A stretch of 64,000 nucleotides of DNA from NCBI GenBank assembly GCA_020974905.1, contig CP087563.1, positions 3,720,001 through 3,784,000 on the forward strand, in the 5' to 3' direction. Origin of the DNA: Planctomycetes bacterium syqfu. Lineage in GTDB: Bacteria > Planctomycetota > Phycisphaerae > Phycisphaerales > Phycisphaeraceae. The translations under genes were made by a program, and so were the position numbers. Positions 37,757-47,699 of the stretch are shown here, piece by piece; the stretch's first letter is position 1; every line of letters begins with the position of its first letter. The notes under the pieces were generated by a model. The model made no database searches. It saw only the letters and a program-made list of their open reading frames with translations, and was not told where the DNA came from.

Positions 37757-37862
37757 AACGCGAGTTCGCTTATGCGCGCAAGCTGTCAGCTTGCGGCTAT
37801 TGAATCAAGCATACCATCAGTGAACTCGAAACATTTGAGCATAAAGCAAATCATGCAATAGA

Positions 37863-39338
37863 TCATGCAGCCATGTTGGTTGACTGGTCTTGATCAATCG
37901 CACCGTGGTAGACACTCACACAGTTCTTGCCTTGACTCTTGGCGTGATACAACGCCTGATCCGCACATGCAAGCAAATGCAGTGGCTCGGTCGCCTGGGT
38001 ATGTCTGAGGCAGGCAACGCCCATGCTCATGGTGACACTGCCGGACATCTCGCGGGTGCATGCGGTCTGTTGGACATATTCAGCAAAGGCTTGTTGGACA
38101 CGTTGGGCTGCCACCAGCGCCTGATCATGGGTCGTGCCGGGAAGCAGCATCACAAATTCATCACCGCCAAATCGACCGACGACATCACTGGTCCGCCCAA
38201 TCTCCGAGAGAATCTGGGCACAGCCAACGAGCAGTTGATCGCCTGCAGGATGCCCCATCTGATCGTTGAGTTGCTTAAAGCCGTCCAGGTCAATCATGAC
38301 GCAGGCAAGATCGGTCTGGAAGCGACGCGCTTCAGCAAAGGCGCGGTCCAAAGCCTGATCAAACGCACGACGATTACACAAGCCGGTTAACGGGTCGGTC
38401 GCTGCCATGGTCTGGAGTTGATCGACCACGCGCTGCAGTTCACGGTTGGTTGCGGTGAGTTCTTCGGTGCGTTGGGTGACCTGGGCTTCGAGTTGTTGAT
38501 TGGTTTTATAAAGTTCATCGTTGGCATGAAGCAGTCGCCGGCGCGTGGAGAAAAGTCGCCTTGCCATGCGATTAAACGACTCGGTGAGCAAACCCAATTC
38601 ATCATGACGATGGACCGGCAACACCGGCGGATCATCATCCTCACCCAAACGTTCCGTCGCAGCAAGCAATGCCTTGACCGGCGACATCCAGCGCTTGACA
38701 CCCCAGATGGCCATGAGAATCGCACCGAGCATCATCAAGCTGGTGACGGTCAGTTGCGTTGCCATGAGATTAGCGAGCACCTGCGCCAAGCCACGATCGC
38801 GCATCGCAAGCAGGATGTAGCCTTCGACTTTCCGATTCGCAACATGTCGATTCGTCAGATCATCCGACAGTAGCGGTGGATTCCAGATCGGTTGCTTGTA
38901 GACGACGACTTCGCCATGCTCGCCGGCATAGCGTGGCTGATTCAAATCCACCGATCCCATGCTCATCAGATTCCGCGTCCACTGCTCGTACTCCGACCAG
39001 GCCTGCGGGTCTGCTGTGCGGCGGTGAAGCAGTTGGTGCTGGTCATCAATCACCGCAACAAATGCCAACCGCTTGTCCGAATCCAGCACGTCCAGTAACT
39101 GACTCGACGCCTGAGCCAACGGCATCTCGCCACGGGCAACCAGGGACGCTGCAAGCGTCTGGCCGAGCATCATGACGTTATTGGCATGAGATTGTTTCAG
39201 GGCATGCCCCGTTAACCGGGTCAGCGAAATGGCGCAGGCAAACATCGGCACTGCAATCAGAACCACAGCCCAAATCATCAGGCGGCGCGCCAGGGTCCGG
39301 CGCGAGGCGTTTTTGGATTGTCGACGCTTTGGCTTCAT
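37863..39338 (-). CDS. Membrane diguanylate cyclase (sensor-HAMP-GGDEF)
   Basis: A 491-residue protein. TM1 near 22-42, a periplasmic sensor of about 150 residues, TM2 near 200-220, then HAMP (VKALLAATERLGEDDDPPVLPVHRHDELGLLTESFNRMARRL) and a coiled coil. The C-terminal GGDEF domain has an intact GGDEF active site (VVGRFGGDEFVML) and an upstream RTSD inhibitory-site pattern. It should make cyclic di-GMP, with product feedback. HD-GYP and PilZ genes a few kb away may respond to it. Confidence 0.9.
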   Translation of the reverse strand: MKPKRRQSKNASRRTLARRLMIWAVVLIAVPMFACAISLTRLTGHALKQSHANNVMMLGQTLAASLVARGEMPLAQASSQLLDVLDSDKRLAFVAVIDDQHQLLHRRTADPQAWSEYEQWTRNLMSMGSVDLNQPRYAGEHGEVVVYKQPIWNPPLLSDDLTNRHVANRKVEGYILLAMRDRGLAQVLANLMATQLTVTSLMMLGAILMAIWGVKRWMSPVKALLAATERLGEDDDPPVLPVHRHDELGLLTESFNRMARRLFSTRRRLLHANDELYKTNQQLEAQVTQRTEELTATNRELQRVVDQLQTMAATDPLTGLCNRRAFDQALDRAFAEARRFQTDLACVMIDLDGFKQLNDQMGHPAGDQLLVGCAQILSEIGRTSDVVGRFGGDEFVMLLPGTTHDQALVAAQRVQQAFAEYVQQTACTREMSGSVTMSMGVACLRHTQATEPLHLLACADQALYHAKSQGKNCVSVYHGAIDQDQSTNMAA

Positions 39339-39465
39339 CTGGTTGGATACCCAAGTGTCTTACTTTCCTATTTCCCCCAAGACGTAGAACCAGCATCGAC
39401 CAGATCAAGACCCTGCTTAAGCGCCGAGGTTGCCCATCGTGAACACAGTACGCTAAACTATTGAA

Positions 39466-40152
39466 ATGAATCACCTGAATATGACTGTGCATCGTCTTAT
39501 CGGACTGCCCCTGCTGGCAATGGCCATGTTCCTGACCCTCGGCTGCGCTTCGTCGCAAGCGGTCAAGGATGCGCCCAATCCACTGGAAATTGATGTCACC
39601 GAATACGACCGCATGTTCGATGCCAGCATCGCCGTCTTCCGCGAGCAGCACCTGGGCGTCCAGGTCAAGGACTACCGCATGGGCACCGTCGTCAGCAAGC
39701 CCGCTGTCTCACCGACGCTCATTGAAGCCTGGCGTATCGAAAACTCCGTCGAAGGCAGTAAGCTTCAATCCACGCTCAACAAACAACGCCGTGTGATCAC
39801 CGTCACCTTCCGACCTGCTCCGGGTGAACCGGAAGACAACCCCCAGACCTATCACATGGGCATTCAGGTCGTCATCGAACAGGAACAAAACCCGCGCATC
39901 CAGATGACCGGTTCGACCTCCGGCCACAACATCCTCGCAAGCTACAGCCAGACACCCGGCGAACTGGCAGACCGCGGCATCTCCGGCCAATACTGGTATC
40001 CCGTGGGCACCGATCCGCTGCTGGAAAACAAACTCATGCGCACCATCGTCCATCGCTCGCTGACCATCGGCATGCAGTCAGTGGATACCGAAGTCGACGA
40101 AGCCATCGACCAGACCCAGGCTCCCAAGCTTGACGGTTTGGATAAGCAGTAA
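39466..40152 (+). CDS. Hypothetical lipoprotein
   Basis: A 228-residue protein with signal peptide and lipobox LTLGC (Cys near residue 27), so it is a lipid-anchored envelope protein. The rest (VTEYDRMFDASIAVFREQHLGV, KPAVSPTLIEAWR...) is not recognised. A planctomycete-type family of unknown function is likely. It is divergent from the diguanylate cyclase. No catalytic motif visible. Confidence 0.7.
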   Translation: MNHLNMTVHRLIGLPLLAMAMFLTLGCASSQAVKDAPNPLEIDVTEYDRMFDASIAVFREQHLGVQVKDYRMGTVVSKPAVSPTLIEAWRIENSVEGSKLQSTLNKQRRVITVTFRPAPGEPEDNPQTYHMGIQVVIEQEQNPRIQMTGSTSGHNILASYSQTPGELADRGISGQYWYPVGTDPLLENKLMRTIVHRSLTIGMQSVDTEVDEAIDQTQAPKLDGLDKQ

Positions 40153-40290
40153 CCCCCATCTACATCACATGAGGAAACGTATCACGGCTGTGATATCAGT
40201 TTCCTGATGCGCAATCTCCACATGAGACTCATGCCCCGGGAGGGACACGGCTTTTGTTTTGGCAGACAGATTCAATAAGTTGTCATCTTC

Positions 40291-40374
40291 CGTCACTCCC
40301 GCGCAGGCGGGAGTCCAGTGAAATATGCAAGTGATCACAGAATGCCACTGGATTCCCGCCTTCGCGGGAATGAC
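40291..40374. repeat. Palindromic intergenic element, family R1 copy 3
   Basis: GTCACTCCCGCGCAGGCGGG and complement (one substitution, TTCGCGGG) around a loop with GCAAGTGATCA. Between the lipoprotein gene and mqnD. Confidence 0.9.
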
Positions 40375-40438
40375 AACACAGGATGTACATGGCAATCAAC
40401 ACGAGTCGCAATCATGAGAATGCGTTTGGGTAGGATCA

Positions 40439-41254
40439 TCAAAACAGCGAGACATCAGCGTCAATCAACCCGACCTTGAGCGCCTGATGCGCTAATAGCT
40501 CAAGCGCTTCGCGTCCGACTTTGCCAAGATCATACGTTGTCTCGTTGACGTAGAGCTTCACATGTTCCCAGAGAACGTCATTGGAAAACTCCTGGGCATA
40601 ACGACTCATCACGCGCGTGGCCACATCCGGGTTGGCCATGGCAAAGTCCATGGACTGACGCACTGCCTGCGTGACCTGCATCGCCACGTCCTCCCCCAGA
40701 CTCCGACGGATCACCAGGCCGCCCAACGGCAAAGGTTGATGGGTTTGTGATTCCCATTCATGTCCCAGGTCCATCGCCAGTGACAGGCCATACTGCTCGT
40801 AGGTGAAGCGCCCCTCATGAATCACCACGCCAAAGTCCGCCCGACCTTCTTCCAATGCAGGCATGATCTCGCTGAAGACCACGTGTTGCGGCTTGGGTCC
40901 ATCAGGAATCAGCAGCCGGTAAAGCAGAGTTGCCGTCGTCCACTGACCGGGACACAAAACAATATCCCCTTGCTTTGGCATCGAACCCAATGACGGATCA
41001 CCCGCCAGCATCAACGGACCGACACCGTAACCCAATGCCGCCCCCACCGGCAGGACGCGGTATTCATCCGCCAACTTCAACGCTGCATGAAAACTCACCT
41101 TGGCAATGTCATAGTCACCGGCCATGGCATGATCGTTGAGTGCCTGAATATCTTCGAGCGTAAAGTCCAATGCAGGCGCATCAGCAATCGCAGACTCCAG
41201 CAGACCGCAGAAGGTGTAGGTGTCATTGGGACAAGTCGAGATACCGATTTTCAT
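40439..41254 (-). CDS. mqnD: 1,4-dihydroxy-6-naphthoate synthase MqnD
   Basis: A 271-residue protein with MKIGISTCPNDTYTFCGL at the start and VSFHAALKLADEYRVLPVGAALGYGVGPLM, typical of MqnD (periplasmic-binding fold). It turns cyclic de-hypoxanthine futalosine into 1,4-dihydroxy-6-naphthoate in the futalosine pathway to menaquinone. The ATG overlaps the stop of mqnB (ATGA), so the two are coupled. Confidence 0.93.
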   Translation of the reverse strand: MKIGISTCPNDTYTFCGLLESAIADAPALDFTLEDIQALNDHAMAGDYDIAKVSFHAALKLADEYRVLPVGAALGYGVGPLMLAGDPSLGSMPKQGDIVLCPGQWTTATLLYRLLIPDGPKPQHVVFSEIMPALEEGRADFGVVIHEGRFTYEQYGLSLAMDLGHEWESQTHQPLPLGGLVIRRSLGEDVAMQVTQAVRQSMDFAMANPDVATRVMSRYAQEFSNDVLWEHVKLYVNETTYDLGKVGREALELLAHQALKVGLIDADVSLF

Positions 41255-41904
41255 GTCTGACTCACATTGGCAAACAAGACTTGGAGCGCATCACGGATCG
41301 CATCTGCCGCTTCGTTCATTTTCCAGTTGGCATGATCCCGATCGCCTGCCTGATTGGTGATCCCGCGGATCGCACCAAACGGGACACTCATCTGCCGACA
41401 GGCCAAAGCAGCGCCGTAGCCTTCCATCTCTTCGATATCCATGCCGAACCAGTCGTGGCGATTGGCTGCTTCATGGCTATCTCCCGATGCAGAAAACACA
41501 CTCAGAGATTCGACCACCTGCAAGGCATCTCCCGATGGACTTTGCGGGACCAACGTCGCAGGCTGGTAATCGTCAGCATCAATCAAAGACGCAACCACCG
41601 TCTGGGCATAACTGCGTATCTGACCGTCTTCACAAAAACCAAAACCATACTGGTGAAAACCGCGACAGAGCACGGCATGACCGATGGGAACCTTGTCCGG
41701 ATCAAAACAACCGCCATGTCCGACCAATAGACACTGGTCGTAGTCTTCGGTCATCAGCAGACGCAGCGTATGCATACCAGTGAGAAGTTGGCCAAAGCCA
41801 CATAACGCAACGTTGACATTAGGCCAGGGTGAACAACTCGGTTCGTGACTTCCGAAAATCAAATCCATTTCCGCACGCGTCGGTACGAGAATCAATGTCT
41901 GCAT
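41251..41904 (-). CDS. mqnB: Futalosine hydrolase MqnB
   Basis: The ATG at 41904 gives 217 residues. It has the nucleoside phosphorylase/MTAN fold: LCGFGQLLTGMHT, LLVGHGGCF and the active-site region DWFGMDIEEMEGYGAALAC. It releases hypoxanthine from futalosine in the menaquinone pathway. The gene is coupled to mqnD. Other mqn genes are not in the window. Confidence 0.9.
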   Translation of the reverse strand: MQTLILVPTRAEMDLIFGSHEPSCSPWPNVNVALCGFGQLLTGMHTLRLLMTEDYDQCLLVGHGGCFDPDKVPIGHAVLCRGFHQYGFGFCEDGQIRSYAQTVVASLIDADDYQPATLVPQSPSGDALQVVESLSVFSASGDSHEAANRHDWFGMDIEEMEGYGAALACRQMSVPFGAIRGITNQAGDRDHANWKMNEAADAIRDALQVLFANVSQT

Positions 41905-41960
41905 CAACCAATCCCGATAGCAAAACCCAAGAGACCCATCACGTCTTTAAAATCATACTG

Positions 41961-43982
41961 TTATTTCTGACCAATCAAGCTCAACACGCGAACCAACTCC
42001 GCGACACTCCATGCCTGGGCCATACATCCGACCGGACGGTGCGGTGGCTGGGCTTCGTGAATTTCATGCAGCTGACCAATGCCTTTTTCTTTGAGGAAGT
42101 TAAGCAGTGGTGAGACTGCCTGCATCGCTTCGGCCTTGGCTTCATCACTGAATTTACCCACGCGCAACACGGCTTCGGCGTAAGGTCCCATCAGCCACGG
42201 CCAGATGGTTCCCTGGTGATAGGCCTTATCACGATGGAACTGCTCGCCGGTGTATTGCGGGTGGTAATGCGGATCGTTTTCAGGCAATGTCCGCAGACCA
42301 TAGCGCGTGAGCAACTTGTCACGCACCTCGGCCAACACCTTCTTCTGGCGGACCTGGGGCAACGGTGAATATGGCAAGGACACTGCGAAAATCTGGTTTG
42401 GGCGCACCGCACGATCGGCATGTTCTTCATTGCCAGCATCGGTCAGCCAGACATGATCACGCAGCGCATCACGGTCTTCATCCCAGAACGTCTTGACGTA
42501 AGCACGCTTGATCCGCTGGGTGAGTTTGGTGTAATGATTGGCAGCCTGCTTGTCGGTACTCTTTAACCGCTCAGCCGTCTGAGCAAGACCGCAGTACCAC
42601 AGCGCGTTGATCTCCACGGCCTTGCCCTGGCGTGGCGTGAAGATCACATCGTTGCACTTGGCGTCCATCCATGTCAGTTGCGTGCGTTCATTGCCCGCGT
42701 AGATCATGCCATCCCCAGCCATGCGGACATCACTGCCTGCACCTTTGATATAGCCTTCGATGATGCTCTTGACCGCATGACATAGCCAGTCATTCCAACT
42801 GGCCGTGTCTTCGGTGGCATCCATATACGCATGCGCTGCCTGGATAAACCAGAGCGCCGCATCAACACTGTTGTAATGTGCTGAACTCTCGTCGGAAGAA
42901 TAATCATCAAATCGGTTGGGTACCAAACCATCCTTGATCACCGAGGCAAAGGCAGCGAGTGTGTCCCTTGCTGCATCGTAGCGTCCGGTGCAAAGCAGCA
43001 GACCAGGCAAGGCGATAAACGTGTCACGCCCCCAGTCTGCAAACCACGGATAACCTGCGAGAATCGTCTTAAGCGAGCGCTCTCCGACGGTGCGGTCGAC
43101 GACGAAGTCATCGGCTGCCATCGCAAGCAACGCCGCGTCTTTGCCCACGGATTCCTTGAGTTTCTTGCGCATTGGTTTGAGATGCTTACCCCGATCGGCG
43201 TTGAGTTCGGGGAACATGCCCAGTGACATTTTCAGTTCAAACGTGTTGACCTTGCCCGGCTCGATGTCCACGGTGAAATGTCCCGGCAGGAAATAGTCTT
43301 CCTTGCAGCCTTGGCCGCGTTCAGCGTCCATCGGGTAACCAATGCCGTACCACCATTCGCATTTGGTGGTGAACGCGCTGCCGTCGCAGGAGAACTGGAT
43401 GCTGTTGCCATCACGTGAGACCACGGCGGTATCGGCATGGCCCTGAACATCAAACGCATCGACCTGTGAACACAACGCGTGGAAGTCGCGCATGGTCATC
43501 ATCGGATGCAGATTCAACTTGGCCGACTCATCGGGGGCAAGCCCTGCAACGGTGTAGCGCAGCGTGGCTGCCTGGACATTCTGATGCAGTTCCAGTTCGC
43601 GGATGAGTTGGATATGATCAAACATGTAAACCCAGCTGACGGTCAAACCACGGTCAAAGCGCCGGAGCATGGTGTGGCCTTGCGGATTGGGCGTGTAGGA
43701 ACCGTCTTCCTGTTGGAAATTGCAACTGGAGAAGACGACGGATCGCGTGCCGACCTGACTGGTGAGCATGAGATTTTCGAATATCTGATTCACCGCCACG
43801 ATGCGTCCCACCGGCGGATGGGTGGTGGGCACGAAGAGTCCGTGGTATCGGCGAGCGTTGATGCCCGGAAGTGTCCCCATCGCATAGGCGCCCGTGCCGT
43901 TGGTTAACAGCCATTCGCGGTGCAGATGATCCAGTTCGTCCCCAGCCAGGCTGACGTTATGTGTATGCCAGTTTTTATCCAT
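41961..43982 (-). CDS. Glycogen debranching enzyme (amylo-alpha-1,6-glucosidase)
   Basis: A 673-residue protein. N-terminal domain (EWLLTNGTGAYAMGTLPGINARRYHGLFV) and a C-terminal (alpha/alpha)6 barrel with WFADWGRDTFIALPGLLL (a likely catalytic Asp), EINALWYCGL and KAYHQGTIWPWLMGPYAEAVLR. This fits the GH133 amylo-1,6-glucosidase group, which removes alpha-1,6 branches in glycogen. Cytoplasmic; no signal peptide. Confidence 0.92.
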   Translation of the reverse strand: MDKNWHTHNVSLAGDELDHLHREWLLTNGTGAYAMGTLPGINARRYHGLFVPTTHPPVGRIVAVNQIFENLMLTSQVGTRSVVFSSCNFQQEDGSYTPNPQGHTMLRRFDRGLTVSWVYMFDHIQLIRELELHQNVQAATLRYTVAGLAPDESAKLNLHPMMTMRDFHALCSQVDAFDVQGHADTAVVSRDGNSIQFSCDGSAFTTKCEWWYGIGYPMDAERGQGCKEDYFLPGHFTVDIEPGKVNTFELKMSLGMFPELNADRGKHLKPMRKKLKESVGKDAALLAMAADDFVVDRTVGERSLKTILAGYPWFADWGRDTFIALPGLLLCTGRYDAARDTLAAFASVIKDGLVPNRFDDYSSDESSAHYNSVDAALWFIQAAHAYMDATEDTASWNDWLCHAVKSIIEGYIKGAGSDVRMAGDGMIYAGNERTQLTWMDAKCNDVIFTPRQGKAVEINALWYCGLAQTAERLKSTDKQAANHYTKLTQRIKRAYVKTFWDEDRDALRDHVWLTDAGNEEHADRAVRPNQIFAVSLPYSPLPQVRQKKVLAEVRDKLLTRYGLRTLPENDPHYHPQYTGEQFHRDKAYHQGTIWPWLMGPYAEAVLRVGKFSDEAKAEAMQAVSPLLNFLKEKGIGQLHEIHEAQPPHRPVGCMAQAWSVAELVRVLSLIGQK

Positions 43983-44088
43983 GCAAACACTTTACCAAGA
44001 CCAACGTCAATGGGTAAGTCTCATGCGTGAATTGAAGTGTAAATTAATGATTGGACGACAAAAATGAACGGCTGTCACCGTTGACTGA

Positions 44089-45330
44089 TCAAGGAAAGAT
44101 CGCGTCAAATGCAGTCTCAGGATCGTGACGATCCAGAGCGCCGGACAATTCGTCTTTAATGCTGTAAAGATAGCCCAACGGTTCATCACCAAAGCGCACG
44201 AACCGCATGCCCGGTTTGGATGACAGGCAAAAGGGTTTACCCAATCGCTCGGTGGGGATGCGTTGGTTCTTGTTATCAAAGACAACCATCACGTAGGGAT
44301 CAAAAGCATCCTTGTGATTGTATTTGACGACGACTGCAAAGCTCTCATCGTTGAGCATGATTTTCGAGCCGATGGGAAACGGCTGAATCAAACCACGGAA
44401 CACCTTCATCAAGGCCGGATCATAAAAGCGGCGACAGGGTCCAAGTGACATTTCCCAAAGCACCTTTGAGGGTGACTTGGCTTTCTTAAAAACATGTTCG
44501 GCGGTGGCAGCATCAAACGAATCACAGATGCGCACGATACGTGAAAAGACGTGAAGCTTCTCAGCGGGAATGCCACGCGGGTAACCATTGCCATCGTAAT
44601 TTTCATGATGGGTTCGGACGATCATGCGTGCCGTTGCTGAGATACTGTCAGGCAACATGTCCGCCCCGACATTGGGATGCTCAAAGAGCATTTCCTTTTC
44701 GTCCCTGGACAGATTGCCTTCTTTATTGAAGATGCTGCGGATCGGGTACATGCCCAGATCCATGAACATGGCACCGAGTCCCAGCGATTTAAGATCCATC
44801 GCTTTGTCCGGTGACAGATTTTTTGCTGCCGTCTGACGAATACGTTCTTTGACCACGTAATCTTTAACCGCATTACCGAGCACCAGGCTCAGATAAAAAA
44901 CATTGCCGGTGTGTTCGGAAAGGTAACTGTCGGATTCGAGGGAGCGACTGATCAATGCCGAGGAAACGGGGTTGTCGCGGATGTACTCCATGACTTCATT
45001 GACGGAGTCTGCCATGGCTTTGAAATTGATCTTGCCCGCGTCGGTTCGCTTGTTGAAGCGTTCCTGGACATGCTCCATGGACTTGACGATTTTTTTCTGT
45101 GCTTCCTTGGCAACGGTACGTTCGCGTTTGTCATCTTCAAAATCGATCACCTTATCAAGCACAGGATCACCGACGGTCAATGACGCACCGGGGAAGCGAC
45201 GGCGAACTGCGGAGATATCACCATCGGTGAGAATCTTGCCTGCAGGCAGCATGACCATGCCATTGGATACCAGTGCGTCCCCCAAACGCATACCTTCCTG
45301 CAATTCATCCGTTCTCAAAACCAGGGGCAT
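44089..45330 (-). CDS. HD-GYP domain protein with altered HD motif
   Basis: A 413-residue protein. The GYP half is intact (RTHHENYDGNGYPRG, then RIVRICDSFDA), but the HDxGK motif reads MDLGM (GAMFMDLGMYPI), so the His and Lys metal/substrate residues are replaced. The N-terminal 130 residues and the C-terminal domain are unassigned. HD-GYP proteins degrade cyclic di-GMP; the altered motif makes activity doubtful and suggests a binding or regulatory role. A PilZ gene lies just upstream. Confidence 0.85.
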   Translation of the reverse strand: MPLVLRTDELQEGMRLGDALVSNGMVMLPAGKILTDGDISAVRRRFPGASLTVGDPVLDKVIDFEDDKRERTVAKEAQKKIVKSMEHVQERFNKRTDAGKINFKAMADSVNEVMEYIRDNPVSSALISRSLESDSYLSEHTGNVFYLSLVLGNAVKDYVVKERIRQTAAKNLSPDKAMDLKSLGLGAMFMDLGMYPIRSIFNKEGNLSRDEKEMLFEHPNVGADMLPDSISATARMIVRTHHENYDGNGYPRGIPAEKLHVFSRIVRICDSFDAATAEHVFKKAKSPSKVLWEMSLGPCRRFYDPALMKVFRGLIQPFPIGSKIMLNDESFAVVVKYNHKDAFDPYVMVVFDNKNQRIPTERLGKPFCLSSKPGMRFVRFGDEPLGYLYSIKDELSGALDRHDPETAFDAIFP

Positions 45331-45456
45331 ACTGATACTTTCTCTATAAAGCAGAGTCTAAGTTTCAGTATCGGACTGATCGGAAAGGGAATTGATTGCG
45401 TGTTGGGAACAAAAAGAAAATCGGGTTTGTTGTCAGGTAACACAACGTCCGAATAA

Positions 45457-45822
45457 TCACCAGGTGACATCAACGCGTTGGACGAACTTGACGCCGATGC
45501 GGTATTGCAGGCCGATTTCCTGCTGACAGTATCGGACCTTGCCGATGACGCAGCGGTCTTTCTTCAGGTGCGGCATACAGGCAAGAACCGCGATGTTTCG
45601 ATTCAATGGGGATTTACTCAGATAACTGAATCCCCCTGCGCATAGGTCATTGGTCACCACATCCATTTCCTGGTATCCCACTTGATCCTGCTTGGGATCC
45701 TGAATACGCAATTGCAATTTGATCCGCCATTCAAAGCGTTCGTGCTGACGACGTTGATCTTTGTGATCACCGGTATCAGCAGCCATCCCCAATTTTGCTG
45801 CCATGACATGCTCAACTGGCAT
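45457..45822 (-). CDS. PilZ-domain protein
   Basis: A 121-residue protein after a full AGGAGGT site. It has RRQHERFEWRIK (RxxxR-type motif near residue 25) and the second motif as NDLCAGGF, close to the (D/N)xSxxG consensus with Cys for Ser. PilZ proteins bind cyclic di-GMP. Located between thiL and the HD-GYP gene; with the GGDEF protein 6 kb away it suggests a local signalling set. Confidence 0.78.
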   Translation of the reverse strand: MPVEHVMAAKLGMAADTGDHKDQRRQHERFEWRIKLQLRIQDPKQDQVGYQEMDVVTNDLCAGGFSYLSKSPLNRNIAVLACMPHLKKDRCVIGKVRYCQQEIGLQYRIGVKFVQRVDVTW

Positions 45823-45997
45823 AAGACCTCCTGTGCCCGAAAATTCAGAGAGGATACGACGGGAATCGTTCTGAGAAATATCGTAAACATTGCCCGGGCA
45901 AACCAGTCATTGAATCAATAAATTCTCTGGTACAATCAATGTCTGCTATCAGTAACCCGTATAACTGGTAACGAAGAAAGACTTACTCCAGATTAAC

Positions 45998-46903
45998 ATG
46001 CGCGAATTTGTCCTACTCAACAATATCTATCAATCCAACAATCGCCTGCCTGAATCAGTGACGATCCCGCCCGGTGATGACATGGGGGCGATTCAGATCG
46101 CAGACGATCAGCTGCTCGCTGCGGTGGATCAGCTCATTGATCAGGTGCATGTGGATTTGCGCTGTCACACACTGGCCCAAGTCGGCCGCAAAGCCGTGAC
46201 ACGGAACCTGTCGGACATTGCTGCCATGGCAGGTAAACCGCTATGCGCCTTGGCGACGGCTGCGCTGCCCCGTGACTTTGGGTCCGACCGCAGTGACGAA
46301 CTCTTTGCCGCCATGCGCGATACCGCTGCCAACTACGGATGCCCGCTCATCGGTGGGGATGTCTCCATCTGGGATGGACCATTGCATCTGACCGTCACCG
46401 TCCTGGCCACACCCGCAGGGATCGAGCCCGTCAAACGTTCCGGCGGCAAACCCGGCGATGTCATCTGTGTCACCGGCAAACTCGGTAAAAGTAATCCGAC
46501 GGATCATCACTTAACCTTCGAACCCCGACTCGACATCGCCCGCGCGATTGCACAGTACCCCGCGACACGCCCCCATTGCATGATCGACCTCTCCGACGGC
46601 CTGGCACGTGACCTGGGGCATCTGTGTGAAATGAGCAACGTCTCTGCGGTCATCGAGCAAAGCAAACTCCCCTGCCGTGATGATGCAACCTGGCAACAAG
46701 CCGTTGGCGATGGGGAGGATTACGAGTTACTCTTTGCAACCGACCACGCAGCCATCGGCTCACCGGGAACCTGGGAAGTCATGGGCGTCCCGATCACCGT
46801 CATCGGGCGCATGGTCAAAAGTGACAACCAACCCACGGTGAAGATCAAGCTGGATGACGGCCAGTTGATCGACTTAAATGATCAGGGTTGGGAACACCAT
46901 TAA
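45998..46903 (+). CDS. thiL: Thiamine-monophosphate kinase ThiL
   Basis: A 301-residue protein. PPGDDMGAI matches the GDD motif; further landmarks are DLSDIAAMAG, IGGDVS, VTGKLGKS, HCMIDLSDGLARDLGHLC and VGDGEDYELLFA. ThiL phosphorylates thiamine monophosphate to the active diphosphate. Followed closely by an R2 repeat and tsaE. No thiamine-responsive leader was recognised upstream. Confidence 0.93.
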   Translation: MREFVLLNNIYQSNNRLPESVTIPPGDDMGAIQIADDQLLAAVDQLIDQVHVDLRCHTLAQVGRKAVTRNLSDIAAMAGKPLCALATAALPRDFGSDRSDELFAAMRDTAANYGCPLIGGDVSIWDGPLHLTVTVLATPAGIEPVKRSGGKPGDVICVTGKLGKSNPTDHHLTFEPRLDIARAIAQYPATRPHCMIDLSDGLARDLGHLCEMSNVSAVIEQSKLPCRDDATWQQAVGDGEDYELLFATDHAAIGSPGTWEVMGVPITVIGRMVKSDNQPTVKIKLDDGQLIDLNDQGWEHH

Positions 46904-46906
46904 TCA

Positions 46907-46990
46907 AACCGCTTGCGGTTTAGCGCTGCCAGCGTCAAAGAACACAACTGGCGTCCACCCGATGCGTGGATCGCTAAACCGCAAGCGGTT
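46907..46990. repeat. Palindromic intergenic element, family R2 copy 1
   Basis: AACCGCTTGCGGTTTAGCG (46907-46925) and its exact complement (46972-46990) flank a 46-bp loop. It sits between thiL and tsaE and reaches close to the tsaE start. Confidence 0.9.
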
Positions 46991-47011
46991 AAAAACAGGA
47001 ACACAAACCTC

Positions 47012-47503
47012 GTGACCAACACCATCGAACTGACAAGTAACAGCGTTGAACAGACCATCGCACTGGGTGAGCAACTTGCCAACTGCCTCAACGCAGGCGA
47101 CTGGGTCACCCTCGACGGTGAACTGGGAGCAGGCAAGACCCACCTGATCCGTGGCATTGCTCAGGGCATGGGCGCAGACGGGCACGCCGTGGCCAGTCCG
47201 ACCTTCGTCCTCATGCATGAATACGAACCTGAAGACCAAAACAAACCGCTGCTGATTCACATCGATGCTTACCGCCTGGAACGTCCTGCTGACTTGTTGA
47301 ATCTAGGTTTTGAGGATGTGGTTGATGAATCCGTTCTGCTCATTGAGTGGGCTTGCAAAGTTTCCGACGTTCTGCCGGAAGATCGTCTGCAGATCACGCT
47401 CAAACATTTGTCGGACACCAGTCGACAAATCACGTTCACCGGTTATGGACAAGTCGCAAAACGTATGACTGACATTGAATCAGCAACTAAGTCGCGGGAG
47501 TAA
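47012..47503 (+). CDS. tsaE: tRNA threonylcarbamoyladenosine biosynthesis ATPase TsaE
   Basis: The GTG at 47012 was chosen because the frame before it is made of the R2 repeat; 163 residues. Walker A is GELGAGKTH and SPTFVLMHEY, HIDAYRLERPADLLNLGFED and LIEWACKV are TsaE landmarks. It assists t6A modification of ANN-reading tRNAs with TsaB/TsaD. A leading AACAGGA lies 11 bp before the GTG. Confidence 0.9.
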   Translation: MTNTIELTSNSVEQTIALGEQLANCLNAGDWVTLDGELGAGKTHLIRGIAQGMGADGHAVASPTFVLMHEYEPEDQNKPLLIHIDAYRLERPADLLNLGFEDVVDESVLLIEWACKVSDVLPEDRLQITLKHLSDTSRQITFTGYGQVAKRMTDIESATKSRE

Positions 47504-47545
47504 TTTTACGACAGCAACGATGTGTCTAAAATAATCACGATATCC

Positions 47546-47629
47546 CGTCACTCCCGCGCAGGCGGAAGTCCAGTGATATCTGCAAACGTCAACTGAATAC
47601 CACTGGATTCCCGCCTGCGCGGGAATGAC
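47546..47629. repeat. Palindromic intergenic element, family R1 copy 4
   Basis: CGTCACTCCCGCGCAGG and complement with loop TGCAAACGTCAACTG, almost the same as copy 1. Between tsaE and yacG. Confidence 0.9.
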
Positions 47630-47699
47630 GAAAAGTGTTTAGCAAGTAACGAATGTAGACACAGCAAATTCAATTCAGAATCAGAAAGTTCATTGAATC

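Noticed and set aside
40165-40395. Short frame over an R1 copy
   Set aside because: Its translation is the palindromic repeat itself.
45900-45997. Thiamine riboswitch before thiL
   Set aside because: No TPP-riboswitch core (CUGAGA/ACCUGA type) was seen in the gap.
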